From Bacteroidales bacterium (GTDB lineage: Bacteria; Bacteroidota; Bacteroidia; Bacteroidales; P3), in the NCBI GenBank assembly GCA_022482545.1, contig JAKVOZ010000007.1, positions 1 to 64,000 on the forward strand: a stretch of 64,000 nt of DNA, read 5' to 3'. Shown in pieces: positions 27,488 through 37,209 of this stretch; position 1 is the first letter of the stretch, and the number at the start of each line of letters is the position of its first letter. A model generated the notes under the pieces. The model had not been told where the DNA came from, searched no databases, and worked only from the letters and a program-made list of their open reading frames with translations. The translations under genes were made by a program, and so were the position numbers.

Positions 27488-29065
27488 ATGAAAAGATTAT
27501 TGTTTTGCTTAATTGCATTATGTTTTTCATTGAGTTGTTTTGCTCAAATGGATATTTCTTATGGTAAAAGATTTTATGATATTAAAGACAATTGCCAAGA
27601 TGTGAAGATAATAGCCGAAGATATGACCGGATATTACTTTTATTATTGTCTAAATGAGTACAAAGGTGAAGGAGAATTTGAGTTAAATTACTATGTTGCA
27701 CACTGTGATTTAAACGGAAATGTTGATAAAATAGTCAAGATTGACTTCACAAGCAAGAAGTTTAAGATTGAAAACACATGGCGAAATGGGCAACTTGTTG
27801 GATTTATTCTTTCAAAAACCAAGACAGATAAACCTGTTGTTAGTAGAAAAACAAACAAAAGAAAAGCAGAAAAAGCCTTAGAAACTGGAAAACAAAGCCT
27901 TTATACTGAATATTTTCACTTAAAAGATATGCGACTTATTGGCACTCCTGAAAAATTTGTTAGTTATTCTTATTTCGCAGATTCAGCACAAAGTCCCTAT
28001 CTTTTCAAATTTTCTGAGAATAAGACAAAGATGGTTTTTTGCTTTTTCGTCAATGATACAACCGGAAGGGCAGCAAACATTAAAGTATATGACAGCAAAA
28101 TGAATATGTTATGGGACAAAAACTACCCATTAAATTTCAATTCTTCATATGAAATAAAAGATATTGCTATTGACAATGATGGCAAACGTGCATTATTAGC
28201 AATAAAAGGTTACCAAAAAGGCAAGAAAGTTAAGCATACAGAGGATGTTATTCATCTTGTTTATCTTACACAATATCAAAAGAAAGAGCATACTCTTCAA
28301 TTAGAAAAGGCATGGCCAACAGATATGAAATGTTGTTTTAATATGGAAGGCGATTATATGGTGGCTGGATATTATGGAATAAGCAGTGAAAAACCATATC
28401 TTAGTGCAGGAAGTTTTTCATATTTGTTTGACCAAAGACGATTTACACAAAAGAATGCTTCACGTCAAGACTTCAAAGAGTACGAAACTGATGATATGAC
28501 ACCAAAAGATATGGCAAAACCAAGTAGTTTTTCTACATATATTGATGATATTGTTCCAATGATTGGAGGCAATGTTATCATGATTGGAGAGCAAAGATTC
28601 TATTCAAAAGTTATTCCTGGCAAGAGAAAAGGCGATAAACCTACCGGAGAAAATGCACAATATTTTAGAGATATAGCAATAACAAACATAGATAATACAG
28701 GTTTAATAACCGGCAACGCTTTTATTGCTAAAAGACAAAAAGATAACAATGGCAACAATGACTACAATAGTTATCAAATAACGCGAGATAGATACGGATT
28801 ATACATAATGTTTAATGACCATATTGCTAATTATAATGATGGGAAATATTCACCTAGTAAAGAATATGATTCAGATAAATTAAGGACACAAGTAAATTTT
28901 GTGCAAATATATAGTGATGGTTCATACAATTGGCAAAAAGCCTTTCAAACTCACAGTTCAAAGATGCCATTTTTCAAAACTTTATATCTAACAACAACAA
29001 AAAACATTATCTTTCTTAATCATTTTGAAGATAATAACATTATAGGTAAGTTTCAAACTCGCTAA
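27488..29065 (+). CDS. Exported protein of unknown function
   Basis: A 525-residue protein from ATG 27488, chosen because a TAnnTTTG promoter box lies 26 bp upstream and a clean signal peptide follows (MKRLLFCLIALCFSLSCFAQ). The mature chain is rich in Lys, Tyr and Asp and looks like a beta-propeller-like periplasmic or surface protein (KVYDSKMNMLWDKNYPL, VIMIGEQRFYSK), but I recognise no family. Its last 26 bases overlap the 3' end of the convergent tRNA-dihydrouridine synthase gene, with no terminator between them. Confidence 0.7.
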   Translation: MKRLLFCLIALCFSLSCFAQMDISYGKRFYDIKDNCQDVKIIAEDMTGYYFYYCLNEYKGEGEFELNYYVAHCDLNGNVDKIVKIDFTSKKFKIENTWRNGQLVGFILSKTKTDKPVVSRKTNKRKAEKALETGKQSLYTEYFHLKDMRLIGTPEKFVSYSYFADSAQSPYLFKFSENKTKMVFCFFVNDTTGRAANIKVYDSKMNMLWDKNYPLNFNSSYEIKDIAIDNDGKRALLAIKGYQKGKKVKHTEDVIHLVYLTQYQKKEHTLQLEKAWPTDMKCCFNMEGDYMVAGYYGISSEKPYLSAGSFSYLFDQRRFTQKNASRQDFKEYETDDMTPKDMAKPSSFSTYIDDIVPMIGGNVIMIGEQRFYSKVIPGKRKGDKPTGENAQYFRDIAITNIDNTGLITGNAFIAKRQKDNNGNNDYNSYQITRDRYGLYIMFNDHIANYNDGKYSPSKEYDSDKLRTQVNFVQIYSDGSYNWQKAFQTHSSKMPFFKTLYLTTTKNIIFLNHFEDNNIIGKFQTR

Positions 29066-30035
29066 CTATTTGATTTAAAGAGACAGCATGAAGAATTTTT
29101 GTGCTGTCTTTTTTTAAACCAACACAAAAATATTTACAATACTCCTTCATTTTATTAACAACAACCTCATCATTTTTAGAATATTCCATAAAATTATTCA
29201 AAAGTTGATGAAAAAATTGCGGATAAATCTGTTTCTTATCAAAATATATCCCCCTTATTTCACCGCAAAGAAAAGGATTTCTCAACACACCTCTACCCAA
29301 CATCCAATCATTTACGTAAGGGAACCTCATCTTTAAACGCCTAAAATCCTCAACAGAAAAGATATCTCCATTATAAATAACCTTTGTTTTTATTTGAGCA
29401 CTGAGTTTTTGAAAACTATCAACATCTACATTTCCTTCATACATTTGCTCAGCTAATCGTGCATGAATAGCTACAAAATCAATAGGGTATTTATTTATTG
29501 TAGGTATAAGTGATTGTAATTCATCATTTTTTTTGTTACCAAGACGAACTTTTAATGACAATTGCAATTTAGTTTTTGTCATTATCTCATTAATTATACG
29601 GTCAATCTCCTCCACATTTTCCAACAAACCTGCTCCACGATGCTTATTTACCACATCTTTTTTGGGACAACCAAGGTTAATATTCACCTTTCTATACCCC
29701 ATTTGTTCAAGTATTTTAGCAACAGATAGTACTTGTTCTGCCTTATTTCCAAGTATTTGTGGAATAATATCAATACAATTCTCATTATTTTTCTTCCAAA
29801 CATCTCTAAATTTGGCCTTATTTTCCTTCTCAACTCCTTCATTTGCAGATATAAAAGGCGTTATTGCATAATCAATTGTATTTGGGAAAAATTTATTATA
29901 CGCCTGTCTGAAATAATAATTTGTAAGATTCTGCAACGGAGCAAGGATTATTTTGTCATTAGAAGAGAACAAACTTGTCTGATAAACAACTGTATCACTA
30001 ACTTTTATCTTAGGTATCAAATAATTTATGCCCAT
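29040..30035 (-). CDS. tRNA-dihydrouridine synthase family protein
   Basis: A 331-residue flavoenzyme-like TIM barrel: LAPLQNLTNYYFRQAY near the start, the NLGCPKKDVVNKHRGAGLL segment with the catalytic-type Cys, SLKVRLG, HARLAEQMYEG, VIYNGDIFS and the FMN phosphate-binding MLGRGVLRNPFL. Dus enzymes reduce specific uridines in tRNA D-loops with NADPH. The GCP region differs from standard DusB (KHRGAGLL instead of GSGSALL), placing it in a divergent Dus-like branch common in Bacteroidetes. It starts 7 bp after the DUF2461 gene, so the two form an operon. Confidence 0.87.
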   Translation of the reverse strand: MGINYLIPKIKVSDTVVYQTSLFSSNDKIILAPLQNLTNYYFRQAYNKFFPNTIDYAITPFISANEGVEKENKAKFRDVWKKNNENCIDIIPQILGNKAEQVLSVAKILEQMGYRKVNINLGCPKKDVVNKHRGAGLLENVEEIDRIINEIMTKTKLQLSLKVRLGNKKNDELQSLIPTINKYPIDFVAIHARLAEQMYEGNVDVDSFQKLSAQIKTKVIYNGDIFSVEDFRRLKMRFPYVNDWMLGRGVLRNPFLCGEIRGIYFDKKQIYPQFFHQLLNNFMEYSKNDEVVVNKMKEYCKYFCVGLKKDSTKILHAVSLNQIVSEFETYL

Positions 30036-30042
30036 ATTTTTT

Positions 30043-30717
30043 CTAATTATCTTCGCAATAAAGAATGGCTCTGTTTAATAAATTAACAAAATCAAGTGTA
30101 GAACGAAACTCTTCTACAACATTTTCTACCAAATTATCCGATAAAAGAAAGTTTTTATCTAATGGTTTGTAAAGTAAAAAGTTGCGCAATCTAATCATAT
30201 AATCATACTTATTTGACTGAAAATCTTTTGGATTTTTAATCAAAGAAGACTCTTTACTTAATGAAAAATGATTTGCTTTGTTTATACTTTTCTCAAAATC
30301 TTCACCAAAATCAACAATATCCTCTCTTATTGAACGCAACATTTTAGGAGTTGGACAATAAGTTCCACTATCAAGTTGCGAATTGTTGAGATAATTTCCA
30401 CCATTTGGTTCAATATGAAAGTAATATCCTGCCATACATGACTTTTTTCCACCAGGACAAACGAAAACTCCAAAATGATTTTTGTATGGACTTTTATCTT
30501 TTGAAAAACGAATATCTCTATAAAAACGGTAAGTGCAGTCCTTCAAAGTGAGGTTTCTGCAATTTTTATCGAACTCTGCAACTCCATAAATAATTTTTTC
30601 AGCAATGGAATTGAACTCTTTTTGACATGCTAAATACTCATTTTTATGTTCATTAAACCATTGTCTATCATTATTTTTACTGATATTTTCAAGGAATGTC
30701 AATATATCTTTAACCAT
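30043..30717 (-). CDS. DUF2461 family protein
   Basis: A 224-residue protein matching the DUF2461/TIGR02453 family: FLENISKNNDRQWFNEHKNEY at the start, YRFYRDIRFSKDKSPYKNHFG in the centre and AGYYFHIEPNGG. The family is widespread and of unknown biochemical role. Full length. It is the first gene of a two-gene unit with the Dus-like enzyme and has its own -7 box 20 bp before the ATG. Confidence 0.88.
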   Translation of the reverse strand: MVKDILTFLENISKNNDRQWFNEHKNEYLACQKEFNSIAEKIIYGVAEFDKNCRNLTLKDCTYRFYRDIRFSKDKSPYKNHFGVFVCPGGKKSCMAGYYFHIEPNGGNYLNNSQLDSGTYCPTPKMLRSIREDIVDFGEDFEKSINKANHFSLSKESSLIKNPKDFQSNKYDYMIRLRNFLLYKPLDKNFLLSDNLVENVVEEFRSTLDFVNLLNRAILYCEDN

Positions 30718-30736
30718 AATCTTGCTTATTTTTTTC

Positions 30737-30744
30737 CAAAGTTA
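30737..30744 (-). promoter_or_regulatory. -7 element of the DUF2461-dus unit
   Basis: TAACTTTG on the minus strand, 20 bp before ATG 30717. Confidence 0.55.
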
Positions 30745-30895
30745 CAAAAATTCTACGAAAAAAAACCGCTAATGCTTTATAATATATCTATTTTTACTTC
30801 ATTTTTTTGCCTTTAATTATTTTATTCTAATTTTTACTTTGTAAATATAGTAAAATATTTGTAAACGAAAATAAAGAAAAAATTAATTATTTCTT

Positions 30896-31801
30896 TCATC
30901 TTTTATGACTCCATTGCCAATATTGAGGAGAAGAGTTTATTTGCGAAGATAATTTACTTAGATATGTTTCTGTTATATAGCCATAAGTTGTTCCTCTTGG
31001 CGTGTCTGTTATCTTTTCAAGAAAAAACTCATAATAACCTCTTCTAACTTTATTAACATAATAGAAGAAAACAGGCAAGTTATATTTCTTCGCTAAATAT
31101 TCTGGACCATAAATCACGTGAGTATCTTGATTAAGAAAATATGCATTATAACATATATCATCATTATTTGGATATTGGTCTGCAAGAAACATATATATTA
31201 AAGGAAATATCCTTGTCTTTTTATCCAATACTTTACTTAATTGTTTTTCATTAACAGCACCTGTTCCATAACGCATCCGCCTTTTACGCCATAACTCTCC
31301 AATAATATTATTAGATTGTTTTTTACCTATTTCAACACAAAGAAAATTGAACTGCAAAGCAATACTTAACACCATATATTCCCAATTATTATAATGAGAA
31401 GAAAGTAAGATTATTGATTGATTATCTTCTCTATAAGGATAAAGCAGTTTTTTATTTATACATTTGTATCTTTTTAAAATATTCTTTTCTCTAAGAGTAA
31501 GTCCTTTAATAGTTTCTACAATTATATCAGCAAGATGTTTATAATATTGATTAACTATTTTATTTATCTCGTTGTTGTTTTTGTTAGAGAATGAGTGCTT
31601 TAAGTTTTCTTCTATTACTTCTTTTCTATATCTAATAATATATTGAAGAACATATCTTAATATATCTGAAATTTTATACAAAATACTAAAAGGTAGCAAT
31701 GATAATGGCATTAAAACACCATAAAACAATCCATAATTAGCTATGATTTGCAACTTATCTAACAACAAATTACAAATCATTTTCTTATTATTGTTCTTCA
31801 T
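30896..31801 (-). CDS. Lipid A-type lysophospholipid acyltransferase (LpxL/HtrB family)
   Basis: A 301-residue inner-membrane enzyme. The conserved HxxxxE catalytic motif is seen in SSHYNNWE, followed by KRRMRYGTGAV and DQYPNNDD regions of the family, after an N-terminal hydrophobic segment (IIANYGLFYGVLMPLSLLPFSILYK). It would transfer an acyl chain to a lipid A precursor. The start at 31801 overlaps the TonB receptor gene by 14 bp; ATG 31780 (MICNLLL), just after the receptor's stop, is an alternative. A longer ORF reaching 31903 would overlap by over 100 bp and is unlikely. Translational coupling with the receptor is likely. Confidence 0.85.
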   Translation of the reverse strand: MKNNNKKMICNLLLDKLQIIANYGLFYGVLMPLSLLPFSILYKISDILRYVLQYIIRYRKEVIEENLKHSFSNKNNNEINKIVNQYYKHLADIIVETIKGLTLREKNILKRYKCINKKLLYPYREDNQSIILLSSHYNNWEYMVLSIALQFNFLCVEIGKKQSNNIIGELWRKRRMRYGTGAVNEKQLSKVLDKKTRIFPLIYMFLADQYPNNDDICYNAYFLNQDTHVIYGPEYLAKKYNLPVFFYYVNKVRRGYYEFFLEKITDTPRGTTYGYITETYLSKLSSQINSSPQYWQWSHKR

Positions 31802-34184
31802 ATTGTATCTTTGGTTCAGAATGTCTTTGTGTATTTGTTCCAAAGTTATAAGAGACACCAAAGTAAAACACTCTTTGAGTACGTCTATTAGATATTTTTT
31901 CATAAAGAGAAGGCATATCTACTATTGTAACGTTCTTATATGTATCAAACAAATCTGAAACAGTAGCAATTAAAGAAAGATTATATTTTTTTATATCATA
32001 CTTTGCTCCAATATTAGCAACAAACGTTGGCTGTCTATTACCTTGTGGAGTAAGAAAAGAAGAAGTATAACGAAGATTAGTTTGAAAGACAAGATTCTTT
32101 GTTATGTTAGTATTAGCATTTAAAGACAACTCATACGCAAAAGCTCCTTTGTTTTTAGAATAACCTATATCCGAAGCATCTATTTGATTATAATAGAAAT
32201 TAGAATTAAAGTTTAGATTGCAAATAGAAAACAAAGTCGTAGTAAATATTACCTCAACACCACTATATTGGCTTGAAGACATATTTTCTTTTGTTGTTGT
32301 AGTAACATTATTGCTATCTATTGTTGTTATTCTTGTCATCTTGTTGTAAGCATAACGATAATAAGGAGTAAGTATAAATGTTGTGGCATTTTTCTTCCAT
32401 TGCCAACCTATTTCAAAAGAATGTATCTTTTCTGGTCTAAGATATGGATTACCTTTAAAGATATTATATGGGTCTTGGTATTCAGGAAAAGGATTCAAGT
32501 CCTCTCCTTCTGGACGATTTACTCTAAAAGAATAATTCATTTGAAAGGTATTGTTTTTGTCTATATCATATTGTGTATGCAATGTAGGATAACAAAGAAA
32601 ATAATTATCTTTTACATTCATATTCATTGTCAATAGTTTGTTTGTAATAAAAGATTTCTCTGCACGAACACCTAAAAGAAAAGAAAACTTATTTATTTCT
32701 CTTTCATACGTTGCATATAACGACTGCACATTTTCATTAAATATAAAGTCATTACTTTTTAAACTGTCTTTTATCCAAGCATAATTCTCATAGTTTTCAA
32801 CAAAATACCTCATATTACTTTTACCTAATTCAGCTGTATAGCCAACAATCATTTTACTTTTATCATTTATCTGCCAATTATAAGTTAATTTAAAAAGATG
32901 CTCATCATTTCTTTGCTTTATCAAGGTATTATCCAAAAGAGTATCAGCAAAAGGAAGCGTATAAGTATTTGTATAATGATTATCTTCCACCTCATCTTGC
33001 AAAGAATAAGTATAATCAAAGTTTAATACTTTATCTTTTGTGAAAGTATGGCTATAACTAACAGCAGCTTCACCTTCTTTTTGTTTTTCATTATCAAAAC
33101 GATGACGTAAATAATCTTTTGAAAGTATATTGTTAGTATTCTCTATCAAATGATTATTTTCTACACGAGGAAAACCTATCTTATTAAAACTACCACTTGC
33201 TTCCAAATAATCTTTCTTTGTTATGTTCCACCCTATACCAAAAGATACAATATTAGATGTTATTGGTATCTTACTCTTTCTTTCTTGATTAGTTGTTATG
33301 GTATCATTACCAAAAACTGCTTGTCTATTATCTATTCTTAATCTATCTTTTCTATCATAACGATGGTCGTATGATGCCTTAACATTTATCTTATCATTGG
33401 AATAAAACAAATTCAAACCACTATTCCATCTACCTTGATTGCCAACATTAGCAGTAAGAGTACCATTTATTCCTTGTCTTTTGTGGTCTTTCTTCCTTAT
33501 TATATTAATAATGCCAGAAGTGCCGTCAGGTTTAAATTCCGCAGAAGGATTTGTTATTACTTCCACGCGTTCTATTTCGGAAGCAGGTATTTGCTGTAAT
33601 ATTGTGGCACGATTACTTCCTTTTGTCATAATAGAAGGCTTACCGTCAATAAGCACTAACACATTTTCATTACCACGAAGAGAGATATTTCCATCAACAT
33701 CTACTTGAACAGACGGTATATTCTGCATTAAATCGCTTACCGAGGAAGAACTGCTCATCAAATCACTTCCTACATCAAACACTTTCTTATCAATAGTCTG
33801 TGTATATGTAGTTTTCTTTCCTGTTACTTCTACTTGCTGCAAGACTTCATTAGAGTTATCAATAAAGATTGTTCCAAGATTAACTTTTTTGTTGTCTTTA
33901 TTAATAGAAAAACTCTTACTCTTAAAATCTTTGCAACCAACATAAGAACAAACCAAATGATACGTCCCATATTTTACTTTTTCAATACAAAAATTACCAA
34001 GAGTATCTGTAATAGTACCTGATATCACGTTATTATATAAATCATATAAGGCAACAGAAGCATACTCCATATTTGCTTTATTCGTTTTTCCTTTCAATGA
34101 GCCACAAACGACTCCGTTATTTGTTTGAGCCATCAGTGTCATTGCAAACAATAATGCAACAACAATTAACAATGTTTTCTTCAT
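31788..34184 (-). CDS. TonB-dependent receptor family outer membrane protein
   Basis: A 798-residue outer-membrane protein: signal peptide (MKKTLLIVVALLFAMTLMAQ), a carboxypeptidase-regulatory-like domain (SGTITDTLGNFCIEKV...YGTYHLVCSYVGC), a plug domain (SVSDLMQNIPSVQVDVDGNISLRGNENVLVLIDGKP, EVITNPSAEFKPDGTSGIINI) and a beta-barrel ending in VFYFGVSYNFG. It belongs to the 'outer membrane beta-barrel' group of TonB receptors without a SusD partner. The substrate is not evident. A -7 box lies 29 bp upstream and a 22-bp palindromic array sits further upstream. A broken two-component system is encoded next upstream, a possible former regulator. Confidence 0.92.
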   Translation of the reverse strand: MKKTLLIVVALLFAMTLMAQTNNGVVCGSLKGKTNKANMEYASVALYDLYNNVISGTITDTLGNFCIEKVKYGTYHLVCSYVGCKDFKSKSFSINKDNKKVNLGTIFIDNSNEVLQQVEVTGKKTTYTQTIDKKVFDVGSDLMSSSSSVSDLMQNIPSVQVDVDGNISLRGNENVLVLIDGKPSIMTKGSNRATILQQIPASEIERVEVITNPSAEFKPDGTSGIINIIRKKDHKRQGINGTLTANVGNQGRWNSGLNLFYSNDKINVKASYDHRYDRKDRLRIDNRQAVFGNDTITTNQERKSKIPITSNIVSFGIGWNITKKDYLEASGSFNKIGFPRVENNHLIENTNNILSKDYLRHRFDNEKQKEGEAAVSYSHTFTKDKVLNFDYTYSLQDEVEDNHYTNTYTLPFADTLLDNTLIKQRNDEHLFKLTYNWQINDKSKMIVGYTAELGKSNMRYFVENYENYAWIKDSLKSNDFIFNENVQSLYATYEREINKFSFLLGVRAEKSFITNKLLTMNMNVKDNYFLCYPTLHTQYDIDKNNTFQMNYSFRVNRPEGEDLNPFPEYQDPYNIFKGNPYLRPEKIHSFEIGWQWKKNATTFILTPYYRYAYNKMTRITTIDSNNVTTTTKENMSSSQYSGVEVIFTTTLFSICNLNFNSNFYYNQIDASDIGYSKNKGAFAYELSLNANTNITKNLVFQTNLRYTSSFLTPQGNRQPTFVANIGAKYDIKKYNLSLIATVSDLFDTYKNVTIVDMPSLYEKISNRRTQRVFYFGVSYNFGTNTQRHSEPKIQYEEQ

Positions 34185-34212
34185 AGTTTTATATTTTTTT
34201 TAATTTCTGCCA

Positions 34213-34220
34213 CAAAACTA
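34213..34220 (-). promoter_or_regulatory. -7 element of the TonB receptor operon
   Basis: TAGTTTTG on the minus strand, 29 bp before ATG 34184, in a GCCACAAAA context like the RHS promoters. Confidence 0.5.
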
Positions 34221-34308
34221 TAATATAACTTTGAAGAAATTTTGAATTTTATTAATTCATCATAAAGAAATAAAAATAAACAATATTTATTCTTTGCTTT
34301 ACCTTTAC

Positions 34309-34389
34309 AATAATGGCATTATTGAATCAACATAATGGCATTATTGTTTAATAATAATGGCATTATTGAACGACAATAATGGCATTATT
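34309..34389. repeat. 22-bp phased palindromic array (type AATAATG-G-CATTATT)
   Basis: Four dyads of AATAATGGCATTATT start at 34309, 34331, 34353 and 34375, an exact 22-bp period; the second has one changed end base. The spacers between dyads differ in sequence but all are 7 bp. The dyad is unrelated in sequence to the AGTACATT arrays at 20441 and 51303, yet the period is the same. The nearest edge is 89 bp upstream of the receptor's -7 box. Confidence 0.85.
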
Positions 34390-34437
34390 GTAAGCATAAA
34401 ACAAAGAAAGAATTTTATAGGATAATGTTCTAACGTT

Positions 34438-35498
34438 TTATTTGAATAAAATAATAAAGTAATGTTGTGATTCTTTGTAAAGATACTTGATTTGCCAAGA
34501 GTTATACTCACATATACTCTTAGCTATAGCAAGCCCAAGTCCATTACCTTTGATATCGTTTTCTTGATATGAAAATCCTATTAAAAAGATGCTCAGTATC
34601 CAAACTGCCATTTTTGGCTTTATTAGAAAAAGACAAAGAGTTTTCAGTCAAAATCACCGTTATCTCATCTTCCTCTTCGCTATTTCGTATAGCATTTGTA
34701 AGCAAGTTATTGAAAAGACTATCAAAAAGAAAAACATTCCCTTTGACTTTTGGTGAAAAACTAAGATTGTCTATTACTTTTATCTTGTTTTTTGGGCATA
34801 AATCATTGTATAAACTTATGTTACTGCTTATTTGCTGTCGTAAGTCAATGTCTTGAAAATCCTTAAATTGATTGTTGTCAAGTTTTGCAAGAAGAAGAAG
34901 GTTTTTATTTCAAGTGTTTCAATCTATTACTAACAAGATAAAGCAGCGAAACCAACTCTGCTTGTCTTTCACTGAGGTCTTCTTGCAAGAGAACATCTAA
35001 CTTACCTTGAAAAATAGCAATAGGAGTCTGCAATTCGTGTGAGGCATTCTCAGTAAAGTGTTTTTGAAGATTATATCTCTTCACATCATTAGTTATAAGG
35101 TTTGACAAAGAAGTGTTTAATTGATTAAATTCTTTAATATCTGTTGGTTTAAACTGTGGAATAGTGTCTTTTTCTATATTGAAATCATTTGCTTTTTTGT
35201 ATCGTGTCATAGAAAGAGGAAAACATCTTCTTAGTTTTTCAGCCGTATGACAAAATAAAAAGAAAGCGACAGAACAACAAAGATAAGCAAGTATTGAAGA
35301 ATAACTCCAAAAACTATATCTTGTTTTAAATCGTTATTGGTTATCTTTTTTCCTTCTTGTGTTTTTTGGAGTATTTCACTTATTTCTTCACTGTAAAACT
35401 TAGTTGTAATCAAATAAAACAACGGCATAGCAATAAGAAGTATTATTACCTGTACTTTCAACATATTGTTTTAAACTCTTATTTAATAGACTTTTCAT
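34438..35498 (-). pseudogene. Sensor histidine kinase, frameshifted
   Basis: All parts of a small sensor kinase are present but in different frames. In order: MKSLLNKSLKQYV; a transmembrane region (VIILLIAMPLFYLITT, LLIFVVLSLSFYFVIRL); a HisKA domain with phospho-acceptor HELQTPIA; and a HATPase with NNLLTNAIRNS and DIKGNGLGLAIAKSI. Single-base changes near 35459 (+1), 35235 (-1, in an A run), 34908 (+1) and 34573 (+1, in a T run) break the frame, and each restores clean family sequence if reversed. The original ATG overlapped the regulator's stop (ATGA). As read, no functional kinase can be made. Confidence 0.9.
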
Positions 35499-36170
35499 TT
35501 TTCTTCCCATTTATATCCTAATCCATAATAGGTCTTTTATGTAGTTATCTGCACATGGAGATAGCTTTTGTTTCAAATTCTTTATGTGAGCATACACAAA
35601 ATCATAGTTATTCATCATATCTGCCATATCTCCTGAAAGATATTCCGCAATAGAGCTCTTTGAAACTACTCTTTTCTTATTTTCTATAAAAAACAATAAG
35701 AGGTCGTATTCTGTTTTTGTAAGAAGAATAACTTTATCTTTTATTTTTACCTCTTTTGTCAAAAGATTGATTGTTATATCGTTAGTTGAAAGGATATTAT
35801 CATTATTAAAATTCTTTCTTCTTAATAGAGCGTATATCCTCATTGCAAGTTCAGGTAAGAAAAAAGGCTTTGAAATATAATCATCTGCACCATCTTTCAA
35901 TCCTTCTACTTTATCTTCCAAACTACTCTTTGCTGTTACTATTATAATGCCTGCCTCTTTGTTGTCTTGCTTTATGTCCTTTAACAAATCCAAACCATTA
36001 CTTCCGTTTAACATCAAATCCAAAAGAATACAATCATACTTATACATACAAATCTTTTCTTTTGCTTGATTAAAACTAAATGCTTGCTCACAAAGATAGT
36101 CCTTGTCTTTCAAAAAACTAACAATGCTATCACTTAAATCCTTTTCATCTTCAACAATAAGCAGTTTCAT
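35495..36170 (-). pseudogene. OmpR-family response regulator with frameshifted C-terminus
   Basis: From ATG 36170 (the longer ORF to 36410 is spurious) the frame encodes a receiver domain (LLIVEDEKDLSDS, phospho-acceptor DLMLNG, TAKSS, KPFFLPEL) and most of a winged-helix DNA-binding domain (LLTKTEYDLLLFFIEN). After NYIK an extra G near 35534 shifts the frame to DLLWIRI and a stop at 35511; removing it gives TYYGLGYKWEEK, the usual end of the family. The lost residues include the conserved wing Gly-Tyr, so DNA binding is probably impaired. The partner kinase gene downstream carries four further indels. Confidence 0.85.
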
Positions 36171-36245
36171 TTTTATTTGATATTTATCTATAAACGAAAG
36201 TAAAATTATGTTGTTGTATTGTATAAGAATATTAAAATAATATTG

Positions 36246-36253
36246 TATCTTTG
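36246..36253 (+). promoter_or_regulatory. -7 element of the DUF4268-ispE unit
   Basis: TATCTTTG followed by CA, 23 bp before ATG 36277. A near match on the other strand (TACTTTCG at 36195-36202) would serve the divergent response regulator. Confidence 0.6.
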
Positions 36254-36276
36254 CAGTAGTTAATATTATTATAATT

Positions 36277-37206
36277 ATGGAAAAATTAGGTTCTATAGAA
36301 AAAGTAGAAGATTTACGCTCTGTTTGGAAACATGAAGCAAAAGATTTCTCAACGTGGTTATCAAATGAAGAAAATTTACTTACTCTTAGTGAAAGTATTG
36401 GTATTAACAATATAATATTAGAAGAAAGAGAATCTTCTGTTGGCTCTTTTAATGTAGATTTATATGCAACAGAAGAAAGTTCTGGTAGAAAAATAATTAT
36501 AGAAAATCAACTTGAAGAAACAAATCATGACCATTTAGGTAAAATAATAACTTATGCTTCTGGTAAAGATGCTAAGATTATTATTTGGATAGTTAAAAAA
36601 GCTCGTGAAGAGCACCAACAAGCAATTGAATGGCTTAATCAACATACTGATAATGATATAGGCTTCTTTTTAATTGAAATAGAACTTTGGAAAATAGATA
36701 ATTCTAATCCAGCTCCTATGTTTCATGTAGTAGAAAGACCTAATGATTGGGCTAAAACGATGAAAAATATAGCAGGATTATCTAATACAAAGCGACTTCA
36801 ACTTAATTTTTGGCAAAATTTTAATGATTATGCAGATAATAATAGGGATTTTACTAAAATATTTTCATTAAGAAAGCCTCAAGCTCAACATTGGTATGAT
36901 TTAAGTGTTGGAACTTCTGCTTATCATATTTGCCTTACTGTAAATACTCAAAAAAAATTAATCACAGCATCTATTTGGATTAATGACAATAAAGATTTAT
37001 TCCAAAAATTCTTAAAAGAAAAAGAAGATATAGAAAAAGATTTCAATTCTAAATTATATTGGAATAATGATGCCACCAAATCAAGTACTTTTGGTATAAC
37101 AGATAATATTGATATATCTCAAGAAAATAATTGGAAAAATGCATTTGATTGGCTTTGTGAGATGTCTATAAAGTTGAAGTTTATTGTTAATAAATATGAT
37201 AAATAG
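36277..37206 (+). CDS. DUF4268 protein with PD-(D/E)XK nuclease-like N-terminus
   Basis: A 309-residue protein. The N-terminal half has NVDLYATEESSGRKIIIENQLE followed by DHLGKIITYASG, resembling a PD-(D/E)XK core with E-x-Q instead of E-x-K. The C-terminal half fits DUF4268 (QLNFWQNFNDYA, LRKPQAQHWYDLSVGTSAYHIC). Such proteins are often found with restriction-modification or other defence genes, but here none is adjacent and the gene is joined to ispE by a 3-bp gap. The nuclease function is unproven, since the Lys of the motif is Gln. It looks like a horizontally mobile gene captured upstream of a housekeeping gene. Confidence 0.8.
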   Translation: MEKLGSIEKVEDLRSVWKHEAKDFSTWLSNEENLLTLSESIGINNIILEERESSVGSFNVDLYATEESSGRKIIIENQLEETNHDHLGKIITYASGKDAKIIIWIVKKAREEHQQAIEWLNQHTDNDIGFFLIEIELWKIDNSNPAPMFHVVERPNDWAKTMKNIAGLSNTKRLQLNFWQNFNDYADNNRDFTKIFSLRKPQAQHWYDLSVGTSAYHICLTVNTQKKLITASIWINDNKDLFQKFLKEKEDIEKDFNSKLYWNNDATKSSTFGITDNIDISQENNWKNAFDWLCEMSIKLKFIVNKYDK

Positions 37207-37209
37207 AAA

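Noticed and set aside
34569-34856. Plus-strand 95-residue ORF
   Set aside because: It is the antisense shadow of the HATPase part of the broken kinase gene.
36171-36410. Upstream extension of the response regulator
   Set aside because: It is antisense to the DUF4268 gene and its promoter; the receiver domain starts at ATG 36170 with MKLLIVEDE.
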